Both the position numbers and the translations under genes were made by a program. DNA of 64,000 bases from Modicisalibacter coralii (lineage in GTDB: Bacteria; Pseudomonadota; Gammaproteobacteria; Pseudomonadales; Halomonadaceae): contig NZ_QWBW01000013.1 of the NCBI RefSeq assembly GCF_004117855.1, forward strand, positions 1-64,000. Direction: 5' to 3'. Positions 34,536 through 42,291 of the stretch are shown piece after piece (positions within the stretch are counted from its first letter, which is position 1; each line of letters opens with the position of its first letter). The notes beneath the pieces are model-generated. The model was not told the DNA's origin and ran no database searches. It worked only from the letters and a program-made list of their open reading frames with translations.

Positions 34536-34823
34536 TCACGCCTTGTTGGCCGCGGCCTGTTCCAGTATCCGCTTGTAACCCTCACGCGAAAGCCATTGCG
34601 CGCGTTCGAGATGGCTTTGCCAGCATCGGCGTGTCCTGAACTCGTCGCCGACCGGATCGCGGTGCAGCACGATTTGCGCCACTTCCTTCCAGTCCGCGCC
34701 TTCCGCCTTCGCGTCGAGCAGCCGCAGATAGGTCACGAAATGCGCTTCGTCATAAGGCGTGATGTCGTTTCCCGCTGGCGCTTCATCGTCCACATCGGGA
34801 TCGAGTTCGACGGGCGTTCGCAT
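34536..34823 (-). CDS. DUF2285 protein, QseM-like antiactivator candidate
   Basis: A 95-residue protein made almost only of a DUF2285 domain: HFVTYLRLLDAKAEGADWKEVAQIVL, then a TRRCWQSHLERAQWLSREGYKRILEQ end that parallels the end of the fseA-like product. In ICEMlSymR7A the small DUF2285 protein QseM binds and blocks FseA and TraR. AAGGGGAA precedes the ATG. The gene converges on the fseA-like gene 35 bp away, which suits an antagonist. No TraR/TraI-type quorum-sensing gene is seen in the window. Confidence 0.75.
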   Translation of the reverse strand: MRTPVELDPDVDDEAPAGNDITPYDEAHFVTYLRLLDAKAEGADWKEVAQIVLHRDPVGDEFRTRRCWQSHLERAQWLSREGYKRILEQAAANKA

Positions 34824-34897
34824 CGTCGTTCCCCTTCTACCCGGAAGAGCCGTGGCTTGCGGTGCGCCCCCGCAATTGGCCCCTCTGACCTGGTGAT

Positions 34898-35046
34898 CGG
34901 GGAGTTAGTAACCGTCACGAAACGGCCCCGTGGCCTTTAGGCGGGCAGCCCTGGACATGCGCCACGGGCTCCCCGACCATAAGGTCAAGGAGTGTGGTGC
35001 CGTCATGGCCAGCACCAGCCATTCGTGAGGGGTTACTAAGCCCCAG
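34898..35046. repeat. Nested inverted repeats between qseM-like gene and RDF candidate
   Basis: The outer arms are about 21 bp: GGGG-AG-TTAGTAACC-G-TCACG at 34898-34919, and its inverted match at 35025-35046 (complement GGGG-C-TTAGTAACC-CC-TCACG). An inner pair, CCCGTGGC / GCCACGGG, lies about 30 bases apart between them. The region is the divergent promoter space of two control genes and contains no credible gene. It could be paired operators, a structured DNA site, or the remnant of a small element; no target-site duplication was seen. Confidence 0.6.
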
Positions 35047-35166
35047 AGCAGCGCGTCTGCTCCGCGTTCAGTCTTACCTGACCCGCACCGGATTGTCTTC
35101 GCCGAATTGGCGCGCGCGCCACTGACACGCCGAATCTCTCCATCTTTTCAGTCTGATCCCGCCCCG

Positions 35167-35237
35167 GAGGGGGTGCCGCCAGCGCGGTAACGCAAATGCG
35201 GCACGCTACAGGCCGCCGGTCCCTCGCCATGGTTCGC
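35167..35237 (+). promoter_or_regulatory. Conserved 71-bp block, copy 1, upstream of the RDF-repA operon
   Basis: The block is repeated at 59852-59922. It includes a 27-bp exact match (35192-35218) and the exact GGGTGCCGCCAGCG at 35171-35184. Both copies keep an inverted pair GTGCCGC-N18-GCGGCAC. Copy 1 lies about 55 bases upstream of the HTH gene start, a promoter-proximal position. Confidence 0.7.
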
Positions 35238-35292
35238 CATAGCGCGCCGCCCTCATCGGCAGCGCCATTCACTGACGAACCGGAGGTAATCC

Positions 35293-35565
35293 ATGGCAAA
35301 CCGCCGCAATGCGGACCTGCCGCCGCGCCTTCTGCGCACACAGGAAGCCGCACGCTTCCTCGGCATTTCGATCCGCACCCTCGAAAAGCACCGCACCTAC
35401 GGAACCGGCCCGCTCTATCGAAAGATCGGCGGCCGTGTCCTCTATACCCTGCGCGATCTGGAAGACTGGAGCGCCATCGGCACGCGCAAATCCACCAGTG
35501 ACACAAGCGCCGGCACCGTCTTCGCCGCACGCCCGCTCACCCCCGAAGAGCGGGACGAATGCTGA
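35293..35565 (+). CDS. Excisionase-like helix-turn-helix protein (candidate RDF)
   Basis: A 90-residue protein with an AlpA/MerR-type winged helix (RLLRTQEAARFLGISIRTLEKHRTYGTGPLYRKIGGRVLYTLRDLEDW). This is the fold of many recombination directionality factors, including RdfS of ICEMlSymR7A, whose transcription FseA activates. GGAGG precedes the ATG. Its stop abuts the repA ATG, so it heads the operon that runs through repA, parA and traF towards the relaxase. RDF function is inferred from fold and position; a plain regulator is possible. Confidence 0.72.
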   Translation: MANRRNADLPPRLLRTQEAARFLGISIRTLEKHRTYGTGPLYRKIGGRVLYTLRDLEDWSAIGTRKSTSDTSAGTVFAARPLTPEERDEC

Positions 35566-36606
35566 ATGTTGCGCGACGATGATGACAGCCCCCCGCAGCC
35601 GACCGACACCAGCGAGCGCAGCCGCCTCGACCCCTTCGTGGTCGCGACCGGCGACGCTGCCCCGCGCGACCAGCGCGATCTGATGGAACGGCCGTTCTTC
35701 TCGCTGGCGAAGCGCCCGCGCACAAAACCGATCCTCTATCAAACCGCCGATGTCGAGGTGCAGGTGTTCGCCATGCCCGAGCACGGCATGGCAACAATCT
35801 GGGATGCCGATGTGCTTATCTGGGCCGCAAGCCAGATCGTCGCGGCCGAGAACGACGGGTTCACCACGTCGCGCTTCTTCCGCTTCATGCCCTACCAGCT
35901 CCTGCGCGCCGTGGGGCGGGCCACCGGCAACCGGGATTACTTGTTGCTCAAGGCCGCGCTCGCCCGCCTGCAATCCACCGTCATCGCTACGACGATCCGC
36001 AACGGTAAGCATTGGCGGCGGCGGCAATTCTCATGGATCAACGAGTGGGAAGAGATGACGACGCGCGCCGGCCGCGTCGAGGGCATGGAATTTGTCCTGC
36101 CCGAATGGTTCTACAACAGCGTTATCGACCGTTCGCTGGTGTTGACCATCGACCCGGCCTATTTCCGGCTGACCGGCGGCATCGAACGCTGGCTCTATCG
36201 CGTCGCTCGCAAGCACGCCGGCCGCCAGCCAGAGGGCTGGGCGTTCGAGGTTTCCCACCTTCACCGGAAATCCGGCAGTTCGGCCCGGCCGTCCGATTTC
36301 GCACTCGACCTGCGCCGGATCGCGGCCCGTCAGTCGCTGCCCGGCTACGGCCTTCAGATCGAGTGGGAAGACGGGCGCGAATTGCTGCGCTTCGTCCCTG
36401 AAAATCTATCCACAGTGCCTGTGGAAACCCCTGTGAATCCTATCGGGACATTAGGCGCACGGACTATCGGGACATTAGGCGCAAATCGCGCGCCAGACTC
36501 TATAGAAGAATCTAACAATAAAACTAACTCTTCTTCTTTGACGCGGGCGCACGCGACCCATGGTGCCGGTGCCAGGTCTCTCGGATGGGGGCGAGGTGCG
36601 CCATGA
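35566..36606 (+). CDS. repA: RepA-type replication initiator (RPA family)
   Basis: A 346-residue protein matching plasmid replication initiator RepA of alphaproteobacteria: RPFFSLAKRPRTKPILYQT, VQVFAMPEHGMATIWDADVLIWAASQI, FMPYQLLRAVGR, RRRQFSWINEWEE, RSLVLTIDPAYFRLTGGIERWLYRVARKHAG and WAFEVSHLHRKSGS. The C-terminal tail is variable and contains a repeated IGTLGA that reflects DNA iterons in the gene. The product should start replication of the excised circle. It overlaps parA by four bases. Confidence 0.9.
   Translation: MLRDDDDSPPQPTDTSERSRLDPFVVATGDAAPRDQRDLMERPFFSLAKRPRTKPILYQTADVEVQVFAMPEHGMATIWDADVLIWAASQIVAAENDGFTTSRFFRFMPYQLLRAVGRATGNRDYLLLKAALARLQSTVIATTIRNGKHWRRRQFSWINEWEEMTTRAGRVEGMEFVLPEWFYNSVIDRSLVLTIDPAYFRLTGGIERWLYRVARKHAGRQPEGWAFEVSHLHRKSGSSARPSDFALDLRRIAARQSLPGYGLQIEWEDGRELLRFVPENLSTVPVETPVNPIGTLGARTIGTLGANRAPDSIEESNNKTNSSSLTRAHATHGAGARSLGWGRGAP
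36406..36483 (+). other. Candidate origin (DnaA-like boxes + two iterons) inside repA
   Basis: Two DnaA-box-like sites face each other: CTATCCACA (36406-36414) and TGTGGAAAC (36420-36428), each one base from consensus. Two exact 20-bp iterons, CTATCGGGACATTAGGCGCA, follow at 36440-36459 and 36464-36483, 24 bp apart. A more AT-rich stretch comes next (36505-36540). This is the classic layout of an iteron origin, placed in the 3' end of repA. Confidence 0.6.
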
Positions 36607-37256
36607 TCGTGGCGTTTCTCAACCAGAAGGGCGGCGTCGGTAAGACCACGCTGGCGCTGCACCTCGCCGGAGCCTGGGCGGCGCGAGGACGGCGTGTTGT
36701 CCTGATCGACGCCGACCCGCAAGGCTCCGCGCTCGACTGGTCTGAGCGGCGCAGCCATGAAGGGCTGCCGAGGCTGTTTAGCACCATCGGCCTGGCCCGT
36801 GACACGCTGCACCGGGAAGCCCCGGAACTGGCCCGCAACGCCGACATGATCGTCATCGACGGGCCGCCGCGTGTCGCCGGTCTCATGCGCTCGGCATTGC
36901 TCGCCGCCGACCTGGTGCTGATCCCGGTGCAACCATCGCCCTTCGATGGCTGGGCCTCGGCCGAGATGCTGGCGCTTCTGAGCGAAGCGCGCATCTACCG
37001 GCCCGAACTGGCCGCCCGTTTTGTCCTCAACCGTTGCGGCGCTCGCACCATCATCGCCCGCGAAACGGCCGAGACGCTTGCCGATCACGATCCGCCCTTG
37101 CTCGCCGCCACCATCGGCCAGCGCGTCGTCTTCGCCGATGCCGCGCAGTCCGGCCGGCTTGCATCCGAGATCGACGACGACAGCCCGGCCGCGCGCGAGA
37201 TCACGGCGCTGGCCGCCGAGATCGACCGGCTGCACATCGGGAGGACCACGCCATGA
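36603..37256 (+). CDS. parA: ParA-family partition ATPase
   Basis: A 217-residue Walker-type ATPase without an N-terminal HTH (type Ib-like): deviant Walker A LNQKGGVGKTTLALHLAGAW at the start, Walker A' VVLIDADPQGSALDW near residue 36 and IVIDGPPRV near residue 80. It segregates or positions the element, probably with the small RHH-like protein encoded next. ATG overlaps the repA stop. Confidence 0.93.
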   Translation: MIVAFLNQKGGVGKTTLALHLAGAWAARGRRVVLIDADPQGSALDWSERRSHEGLPRLFSTIGLARDTLHREAPELARNADMIVIDGPPRVAGLMRSALLAADLVLIPVQPSPFDGWASAEMLALLSEARIYRPELAARFVLNRCGARTIIARETAETLADHDPPLLAATIGQRVVFADAAQSGRLASEIDDDSPAAREITALAAEIDRLHIGRTTP

Positions 37257-37507
37257 CCGGGCGCATCCGCAAGCCCGGTTTCGCATCCCGGCCGGGCAAT
37301 CCCGATAGCTGGATCAAAGCGGCCGAAACGCCGCCGGGTGGCAAGCCCGCCGGCGAGGCGTTCACCGCCCGCCTGACCATCGACATCACGCCCGCGCTGC
37401 GCGGCCGCATCAAGGTCGCGGCCTTCCGGCGCGGCATCACCGTCACCGACATGCTGCGCGACCTGCTCGCCCGCGAATTTCCATCCTCCGAGGGAGATCA
37501 ACCATGA
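37253..37507 (+). CDS. Small RHH-like partition/stability protein
   Basis: An 84-residue protein. The second half looks like a ribbon-helix-helix domain (FTARLTIDITPALRGRIKVAAFRRGITVTDMLRDLLAREF). It overlaps parA by four bases and DUF2840 by four bases. Small RHH proteins paired with this ParA type act as centromere-binding partners; that role is inferred from position. Confidence 0.78.
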   Translation: MTGRIRKPGFASRPGNPDSWIKAAETPPGGKPAGEAFTARLTIDITPALRGRIKVAAFRRGITVTDMLRDLLAREFPSSEGDQP

Positions 37508-38022
37508 CCGGCAATGCGGCGCATCGCTTGCACGGCCGTCCGCTGCCGAACGGACCCGCACCTTTCACCACCTTGGTCGAACTGACTTTCCAGAAGCGCA
37601 AGGTCGAGCACTGGATACGCTTCGGCCGCAAAAGCTTTGAGACGATCCTCGACCGCCGCCGCAGCATCGTCGGCTTCGCACCGGGCAGCATCTTCGCCTT
37701 CGTGCGATGGGCGTCCGGCGAGCATGGCACGATCATTTCCCGCATCGACATCCTGCGCGCGGTTCGTGGCGGCGAGCCGTTCCAGACGCTGCCCTTCGTC
37801 CGCCCCGGCGGCGACATCCTGTTGCGTCTCGATAGCTGGGCGAAGGTGCAGCGCGCCTTGCAGGCCATCGACGCCGTGGAAGCGCTCGGCCTCGATCCGG
37901 CCGACATATCCCCGGAGCACTGGCGGCACGTCCACAACCGTCTGACTGCCGGTCTGGAGCCGCACGCCTATACCCCCGAGCGGCACGCCGCCTGGCTCGG
38001 TCGCCAGAGGATCGACCCATGA
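37504..38022 (+). CDS. DUF2840 protein
   Basis: A 172-residue DUF2840 protein: TTLVELTFQKRKVEHWIRFGRKSFETILDRRRSIVGFAPGSIFAFVRWASGEHGTIISRIDILRAV, then the C-terminal PEHWRHVHNRL. The family is found almost only in ICEs and plasmids of alpha- and betaproteobacteria between parA and traF. Function unknown. Overlaps both neighbours by four bases. Confidence 0.9.
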   Translation: MTGNAAHRLHGRPLPNGPAPFTTLVELTFQKRKVEHWIRFGRKSFETILDRRRSIVGFAPGSIFAFVRWASGEHGTIISRIDILRAVRGGEPFQTLPFVRPGGDILLRLDSWAKVQRALQAIDAVEALGLDPADISPEHWRHVHNRLTAGLEPHAYTPERHAAWLGRQRIDP

Positions 38023-38564
38023 CGCGCCGCCGTATCCTCACGGTAACGGCGTTGGCCGTCACGGGCATCGCAGCCGCCAGCGTCGCCGATTGGCCTGCGA
38101 AACTGATCTGGAACGCGACCGCCAGCGCGCCCATCGGCTTCTACACCGTCGAACCGGCCGACGCGCTCGACGTGCCGGACCTGGTCGCCGTCATGCCGCC
38201 CGAACCGCTGGAGCGATTCATGGTCGAACGCGGCTATGTCGGGCGCGGCGTGCCGCTCCTGAAGCGCGTCCTCGGACTGCCGGGACAGCGGGTTTGCCGT
38301 TTGCGATCCACGATCACGGTGGACGGGATCGAGATGGGCGAGGCGCTCGACCGCGACCGGATCGGCCGCGATCTGCCCGTCTGGAAAGGCTGCCGCGTCA
38401 TCGCCTCCGGCGAAATCTTCCTCATGAATTGGGAGGTCCGAGACAGCCTCGACGGCCGTTATTTCGGTTCTCTCCCTGCAAGCTCTGTCATCGGCCGGGC
38501 GGTCCCGCTCTGGACCGATGAGGACGGCGACGGCCGCTACGAATGGCGTGCAACGACCCAATGA
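38019..38564 (+). CDS. traF: TraF-type signal peptidase (S26 family)
   Basis: A 181-residue membrane-anchored peptidase. An N-terminal helix is followed by TASAPIGFYTV with the catalytic Ser, then GVPLLKRVLGLPGQRVCR with the catalytic Lys, and EIFLMNWEVRDSLDGRYFGSLP near the end. In RP4, TraF cyclises the TrbC pilin; a trbC gene lies at 51197 in this ICE, so the same job is likely here. Overlaps DUF2840. Confidence 0.92.
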   Translation: MTRRRILTVTALAVTGIAAASVADWPAKLIWNATASAPIGFYTVEPADALDVPDLVAVMPPEPLERFMVERGYVGRGVPLLKRVLGLPGQRVCRLRSTITVDGIEMGEALDRDRIGRDLPVWKGCRVIASGEIFLMNWEVRDSLDGRYFGSLPASSVIGRAVPLWTDEDGDGRYEWRATTQ

Positions 38565-38571
38565 CCGCTTC

Positions 38572-38600
38572 CCATCGGCGGGAGCGGTGCCCGCCGATGG
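38572..38600 (+). terminator. Hairpin between traF and DUF736 copy 2
   Basis: An 11-bp perfect stem (CCATCGGCGGG / CCCGCCGATGG, seven-base loop) is followed by TCTTTCC. The T-run is short, so it may reduce rather than stop transcription inside the long operon. Confidence 0.55.
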
Positions 38601-38631
38601 TCTTTCCAACCTCACCGCCAAGGAGACTGTC

Positions 38632-38979
38632 ATGCCCCAGATTGGTGAATTTGCGCGCGACGAGGCCGGCTTCATCGGACACTTCGGGACGCTCTTGCTG
38701 CATCGGGACATCATCATCGTCGCGGCAGAGCCGTCCGACGCGGAGAACGCACCGGATTATCGTGTTCACCTCTTCGACGGCATGAGCAACGAAACCGGCC
38801 CGGAGGTCGGCGCGGCCTGGAAACGCACCGGCGAGAAGGCCGGCGAATATCTCTCCGTGCTGCTGGACGATCCCACATTCCCGCATCCGATCCGCGCCAA
38901 CCTGTTCCGCGACGACGACGCGGGCGCGTCGTGGTCGCTGCACTGGAGCCGCCCGAAGCCGCGCGACGAGCGGGACTAA
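38632..38979 (+). CDS. DUF736 protein, copy 2
   Basis: A 115-residue DUF736 member (MPQIGEFARDEAGFIGHFGTLLLHRDI ... GPEVGAAWKRTGEKAGEYLSVLLDDPTFPHPIRANLF). It differs clearly from copy 1 at 31492, so it is an old paralogue. AAGGAG precedes the ATG; the longer open frame starts inside traF. Confidence 0.9.
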   Translation: MPQIGEFARDEAGFIGHFGTLLLHRDIIIVAAEPSDAENAPDYRVHLFDGMSNETGPEVGAAWKRTGEKAGEYLSVLLDDPTFPHPIRANLFRDDDAGASWSLHWSRPKPRDERD

Positions 38980-38983
38980 GGCC

Positions 38984-39895
38984 ATGCGATCCCGCGTCAT
39001 CCCCGCGCTCAAAACCCTCATCCCGTTGTTCGCGGAAAAGCCGTCTCATCCCGTCGTCCCGCTCAGGCGCAAGACGGCCGGTGCGCGCAGCGAAGGTCAG
39101 GGGCGGCGTTTCGCCGGCGCTTGCGCCTTGCCCTTGACCGCAGCGAGCACGCTGGCAGGCTGGCGGCGTGTCGGAGACAGGGCGGCATGGCGTTATGTCG
39201 TTCTGCTGACCGCCGCCATGCTGTCGGTCGGCGCGGGATCGACAATGGCCGTTGCGCAATCGACGCCGATGGTCCGAACCGCCGCCGTCGATCCCCACGC
39301 CGCCCACATTGCCGAAGCGGCGCGGCGCTTCGGCATCCCCGAGCACTGGATTGACGCCGTTCTGCGCGCCGAAAGCGCGGGCGACGTGCGCGCGGTGTCG
39401 TCTGCCGGGGCGATGGGGTTGATGCAGGTCATGCCCGACACCTGGGCGGGCCTGCGCATCCGTCATCGGCTCGGCCGCAATCCCTATGACCCGCGCGACA
39501 ACATCCTCGCTGGCACGGCTTATCTGCGCGAGATGTTCGACCGCTACGGCAATGTGGCGGCCATGCTTGCGGCCTACAATGCCGGTCCCGGCCGTTATGA
39601 CGAATACCTTGCGACCGGCCGCGCATTGCCACCGGAGACGCGCGCCTATGTCGCCGCGCTCGCGCCGATTCTCGGCGGCGAGGCTTCTCCCGATGCAGCA
39701 CCGCCGCCGCCCGACTGGCGCGAAGCCCCGCTCTTCGTCACGCGCCCGGCCGACGCGCGGTCTGTCGCCGCGCCGCCATCCGGGGCGCAATCCGGCGACG
39801 GCCGCGCAACCGTTCCGGTGCGCGGTCCCGTCGATGCGGAGCCGGAAACCGGCGGCATTTTCGTGGCCCGCGCCGACAACGAGGAAACGCCATGA
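38984..39895 (+). CDS. Lytic transglycosylase (VirB1/TrbN-like)
   Basis: A 303-residue exported protein. A hydrophobic segment lies near residues 70-92, followed by the SLT domain: HIAEAARRFGIPEHWIDAVLRAESAGD with the catalytic Glu, SSAGAMGLMQVMPDTWAGL and NVAAMLAAYNAGPGRYDEYL. The tail is Pro/Ala-rich and disordered. It should open peptidoglycan locally for assembly of the transfer channel. The true start may be internal, because the first 65 residues are basic and not conserved in type. Confidence 0.9.
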   Translation: MRSRVIPALKTLIPLFAEKPSHPVVPLRRKTAGARSEGQGRRFAGACALPLTAASTLAGWRRVGDRAAWRYVVLLTAAMLSVGAGSTMAVAQSTPMVRTAAVDPHAAHIAEAARRFGIPEHWIDAVLRAESAGDVRAVSSAGAMGLMQVMPDTWAGLRIRHRLGRNPYDPRDNILAGTAYLREMFDRYGNVAAMLAAYNAGPGRYDEYLATGRALPPETRAYVAALAPILGGEASPDAAPPPPDWREAPLFVTRPADARSVAAPPSGAQSGDGRATVPVRGPVDAEPETGGIFVARADNEETP

Positions 39896-40208
39896 GGACG
39901 GCGTTGCTGCGCACGGCGCGATCCGTTCCAGTGTCCAGTCAGGCAGGTTTGCGCCTGGCTGGAATCCCGGCGGGAAAGGCGGAAAGGGCGATAAGCAGGG
40001 AGGGCAAGATTGAAGGAACCGGCACCATGTCGGGCCGAGTTCCGGAATTGTTGTTGTCTGCACACTGGTTAGGCCGCCGTTTCCGGCACTGTTGCTTTGA
40101 GGCGGGGAGCGCCGCGATTTCGCGCAACGCCTTGGCTTTACGAGGTTTCGACCGGCACCATGGCCGCCGATTGCCCGATTTTCCGCAATTTCGGCCGGAG
40201 GCGCATCC
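39896..40208. other. Relaxase upstream region with hairpin, candidate oriT
   Basis: A 313-bp gap between the transglycosylase and relaxase genes. At 39934-39963 there is an 11-bp inverted repeat with one G-T pair (TCCAGTCAGGC / GCCTGGCTGGA, eight-base loop), a shape common beside nic sites. Origins of transfer often lie directly upstream of relaxase genes. No nic consensus could be assigned with confidence. An open frame (39892-40212) crosses the gap but looks like a composition artefact. Confidence 0.45.
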
Positions 40209-42263
40209 ATGAGCGCCGACGACGAAAACCGCTTCCGCCCGAAGCCCGGCCGCATCCGCTCGGACACGCCGCGCGCGGGCAAGACAAAGAGCTTTCTTAC
40301 CCAGGCCAAGAAGATCGCCCGGCAGCAGCGCCGCACCGCGCCCCGCGTCAGTTTCGGGACGGTGGCGTTCACGCCCGCAACCCCGGCGGGTTCGGGTGTT
40401 GTCCTGTCGAGCGGCAAGGGCGTGAAGCGCGGGCGCGGTGCGGTCTTCGTCCGCACCCGCAATCTCGGCGGCGGCTGGCATCACCGGCAGCCGGGAGCGA
40501 GGCGCGTCATGGTCCAGCAGCGCTACATCCTTCACCCCGGAAAGGGCCGGAAGGCGCAATCCCATCTGCGCTATATCCAGCGCGACGGCACATCGCGCGA
40601 CGGCGAGCGAGGGCAGCTTTATTCGCGCACCGAGGACTGCGCCGATGGCGACGCCTTCCTTGAACGCGGCCAGGACGACCGCCACCAGTTCCGGTTCATC
40701 GTCTCCCCCGAGGACGGGGCGGAACTGTCCGACCTCACGGCCTATACCCGCGACCTCATGGGCCGGATGGAGGCTGACCTCGACACCCGGCTCGATTGGG
40801 TCGCGGTCAATCACTACAATACCGGCCATCCCCATGTGCATGTCATCGTCCGGGGCAAGGACGATCTGGGCGAGGATCTGGTCATCAACGGCGACTACAT
40901 CGTTCATGGTGTTCGCGAGCGGGCCAGCAAGTTGGCGACGCTGGAACTCGGTCCCGTTCGGGAGATCGAGCAGACCCGCAAGCTCACCGCCGAGATCGAC
41001 CAGGATCGTTTCACCCGCATCGACCGGGCCATGGTCGAAGAAGCCGACGGACGGTTCCTCGACCTGCGCCACAAACCGGGGGAGCCAAAGCGGCAGTTCG
41101 AGCGCACGCTTCGCCTGCGCCGGCTGTCCAAGCTGGGGCGGATGGGCCTCGCCACCGAACACGCGCCCGGCGTCTGGGAATTGAACGAAAAGCTGGAACC
41201 GACCCTGCGCGAACTGGGCGAGCACGGCGACATCATTCGCACCATGCAAAGATCGCTCGCCGCCGATGGGCTCGAGCGCGACCCGATGACCTTCCGCATC
41301 CATGAGGGCGCACCCGCTGCACCCGTCACCGGCCGCGTCCTCGACAAATATCTCGCCAACGAGCTGGGCGACAATCTCACCGTCGTCGTCGACGGGATCG
41401 ACGGACGGACGCACCACATCGCCAACATCGACCCCACGCAATTGGAGGACGCCCGGATCGGCGGCGTCATCGAGATCAGCCGGGCCGAGGTAACGGCCCG
41501 GCAGTCCGACCGCACCATAGCGACAATCGCCGAGGACGGTATCTATCGGCCGAGCCGCCATCTGGAGCAGGCGAAATTCGAGGGCCGCGTTCCGGGCGGC
41601 AACTATGAGGGCTATGTCGATACCCATGTGCGCCGGCTGGAGGCGCTGCGCCGGGCGGGGATCGCGGAGCGGATCGACAGCAACCAATGGCGCATCCCCG
41701 AGGACTTCGAGAGCCGTGCCGCCGCCTATGATGCCCGCCGCACAAGGCAGGCCAGCGTTCGCCTCCTGTCGGCCTTCGATCTGCAAAAGCAGATCGGCGC
41801 GGATGGCTCGACCTGGCTCGACCGGCGGATGATTCATAGCGAGGTTACTGACCTTGCGCCGGCGGGGTTCGGTCAGGAGGTGCGCGAGGCCATCGATCGC
41901 CGCCGTGAACATCACGTCGAACAGGGCGACGCAACCCGCGCGCGGGACGGCCGCGTGTTCTACCGGCGCAACCTTCTCGCCACGTTGCGCGAGCGGGAGG
42001 TTGCCCGCGTCGGCGTGGAGATGGCTGAGAGCAAGGGACTGCCGTTCCGCGCGCCCACAGACGGCGAGAATGTCAGCGGCAATTTCACCGGCACCGTGCA
42101 GCTATCGAGCGGCAAGTTTGCCGTGGTTGAGAAATCCCATGAGTTCACCCTTGTCCCGTGGCGGCCGGTCATCGACCGCCAGCTCGGCCGTGAGGTCATG
42201 GGCGTCGTGCAGGGGGGATCGGTGTCGTGGCAGTTGGGAAGGCAGAGGGGAATAAACATATGA
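40209..42263 (+). CDS. Relaxase with DUF3363 (VirD2/RlxS-type)
   Basis: A 684-residue relaxase. The N-terminus is basic. The nuclease part includes HLRYIQRDGTSRDGERG, RHQFRFIVSPEDGAELSDL and the HUH-like metal motif HYNTGHPHVHVIVRG near residue 205. The C-terminal half is the DUF3363 domain typical of RlxS-type relaxases of rhizobial and sphingomonad ICEs. It should nick oriT and pilot the strand to TraG. It closes the RDF-repA-traF operon and converges on the TetR gene. Confidence 0.93.
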   Translation: MSADDENRFRPKPGRIRSDTPRAGKTKSFLTQAKKIARQQRRTAPRVSFGTVAFTPATPAGSGVVLSSGKGVKRGRGAVFVRTRNLGGGWHHRQPGARRVMVQQRYILHPGKGRKAQSHLRYIQRDGTSRDGERGQLYSRTEDCADGDAFLERGQDDRHQFRFIVSPEDGAELSDLTAYTRDLMGRMEADLDTRLDWVAVNHYNTGHPHVHVIVRGKDDLGEDLVINGDYIVHGVRERASKLATLELGPVREIEQTRKLTAEIDQDRFTRIDRAMVEEADGRFLDLRHKPGEPKRQFERTLRLRRLSKLGRMGLATEHAPGVWELNEKLEPTLRELGEHGDIIRTMQRSLAADGLERDPMTFRIHEGAPAAPVTGRVLDKYLANELGDNLTVVVDGIDGRTHHIANIDPTQLEDARIGGVIEISRAEVTARQSDRTIATIAEDGIYRPSRHLEQAKFEGRVPGGNYEGYVDTHVRRLEALRRAGIAERIDSNQWRIPEDFESRAAAYDARRTRQASVRLLSAFDLQKQIGADGSTWLDRRMIHSEVTDLAPAGFGQEVREAIDRRREHHVEQGDATRARDGRVFYRRNLLATLREREVARVGVEMAESKGLPFRAPTDGENVSGNFTGTVQLSSGKFAVVEKSHEFTLVPWRPVIDRQLGREVMGVVQGGSVSWQLGRQRGINI

Positions 42264-42291
42264 CCCAAAACATGCCTACATATAGCGCCCA

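Noticed and set aside
34898..35046. A miniature inverted-repeat transposable element
   Set aside because: Arms are imperfect, the flanks show no target duplication and no second copy was noticed, so operator or structural roles are equally likely. Reported only as inverted repeats.
39892..40212. 106-residue open frame between transglycosylase and relaxase
   Set aside because: No ribosome site, no recognisable domain, and composition like the shadow frames. It overlaps both neighbours by four bases, which made it tempting, but the region fits a non-coding oriT-type space better.
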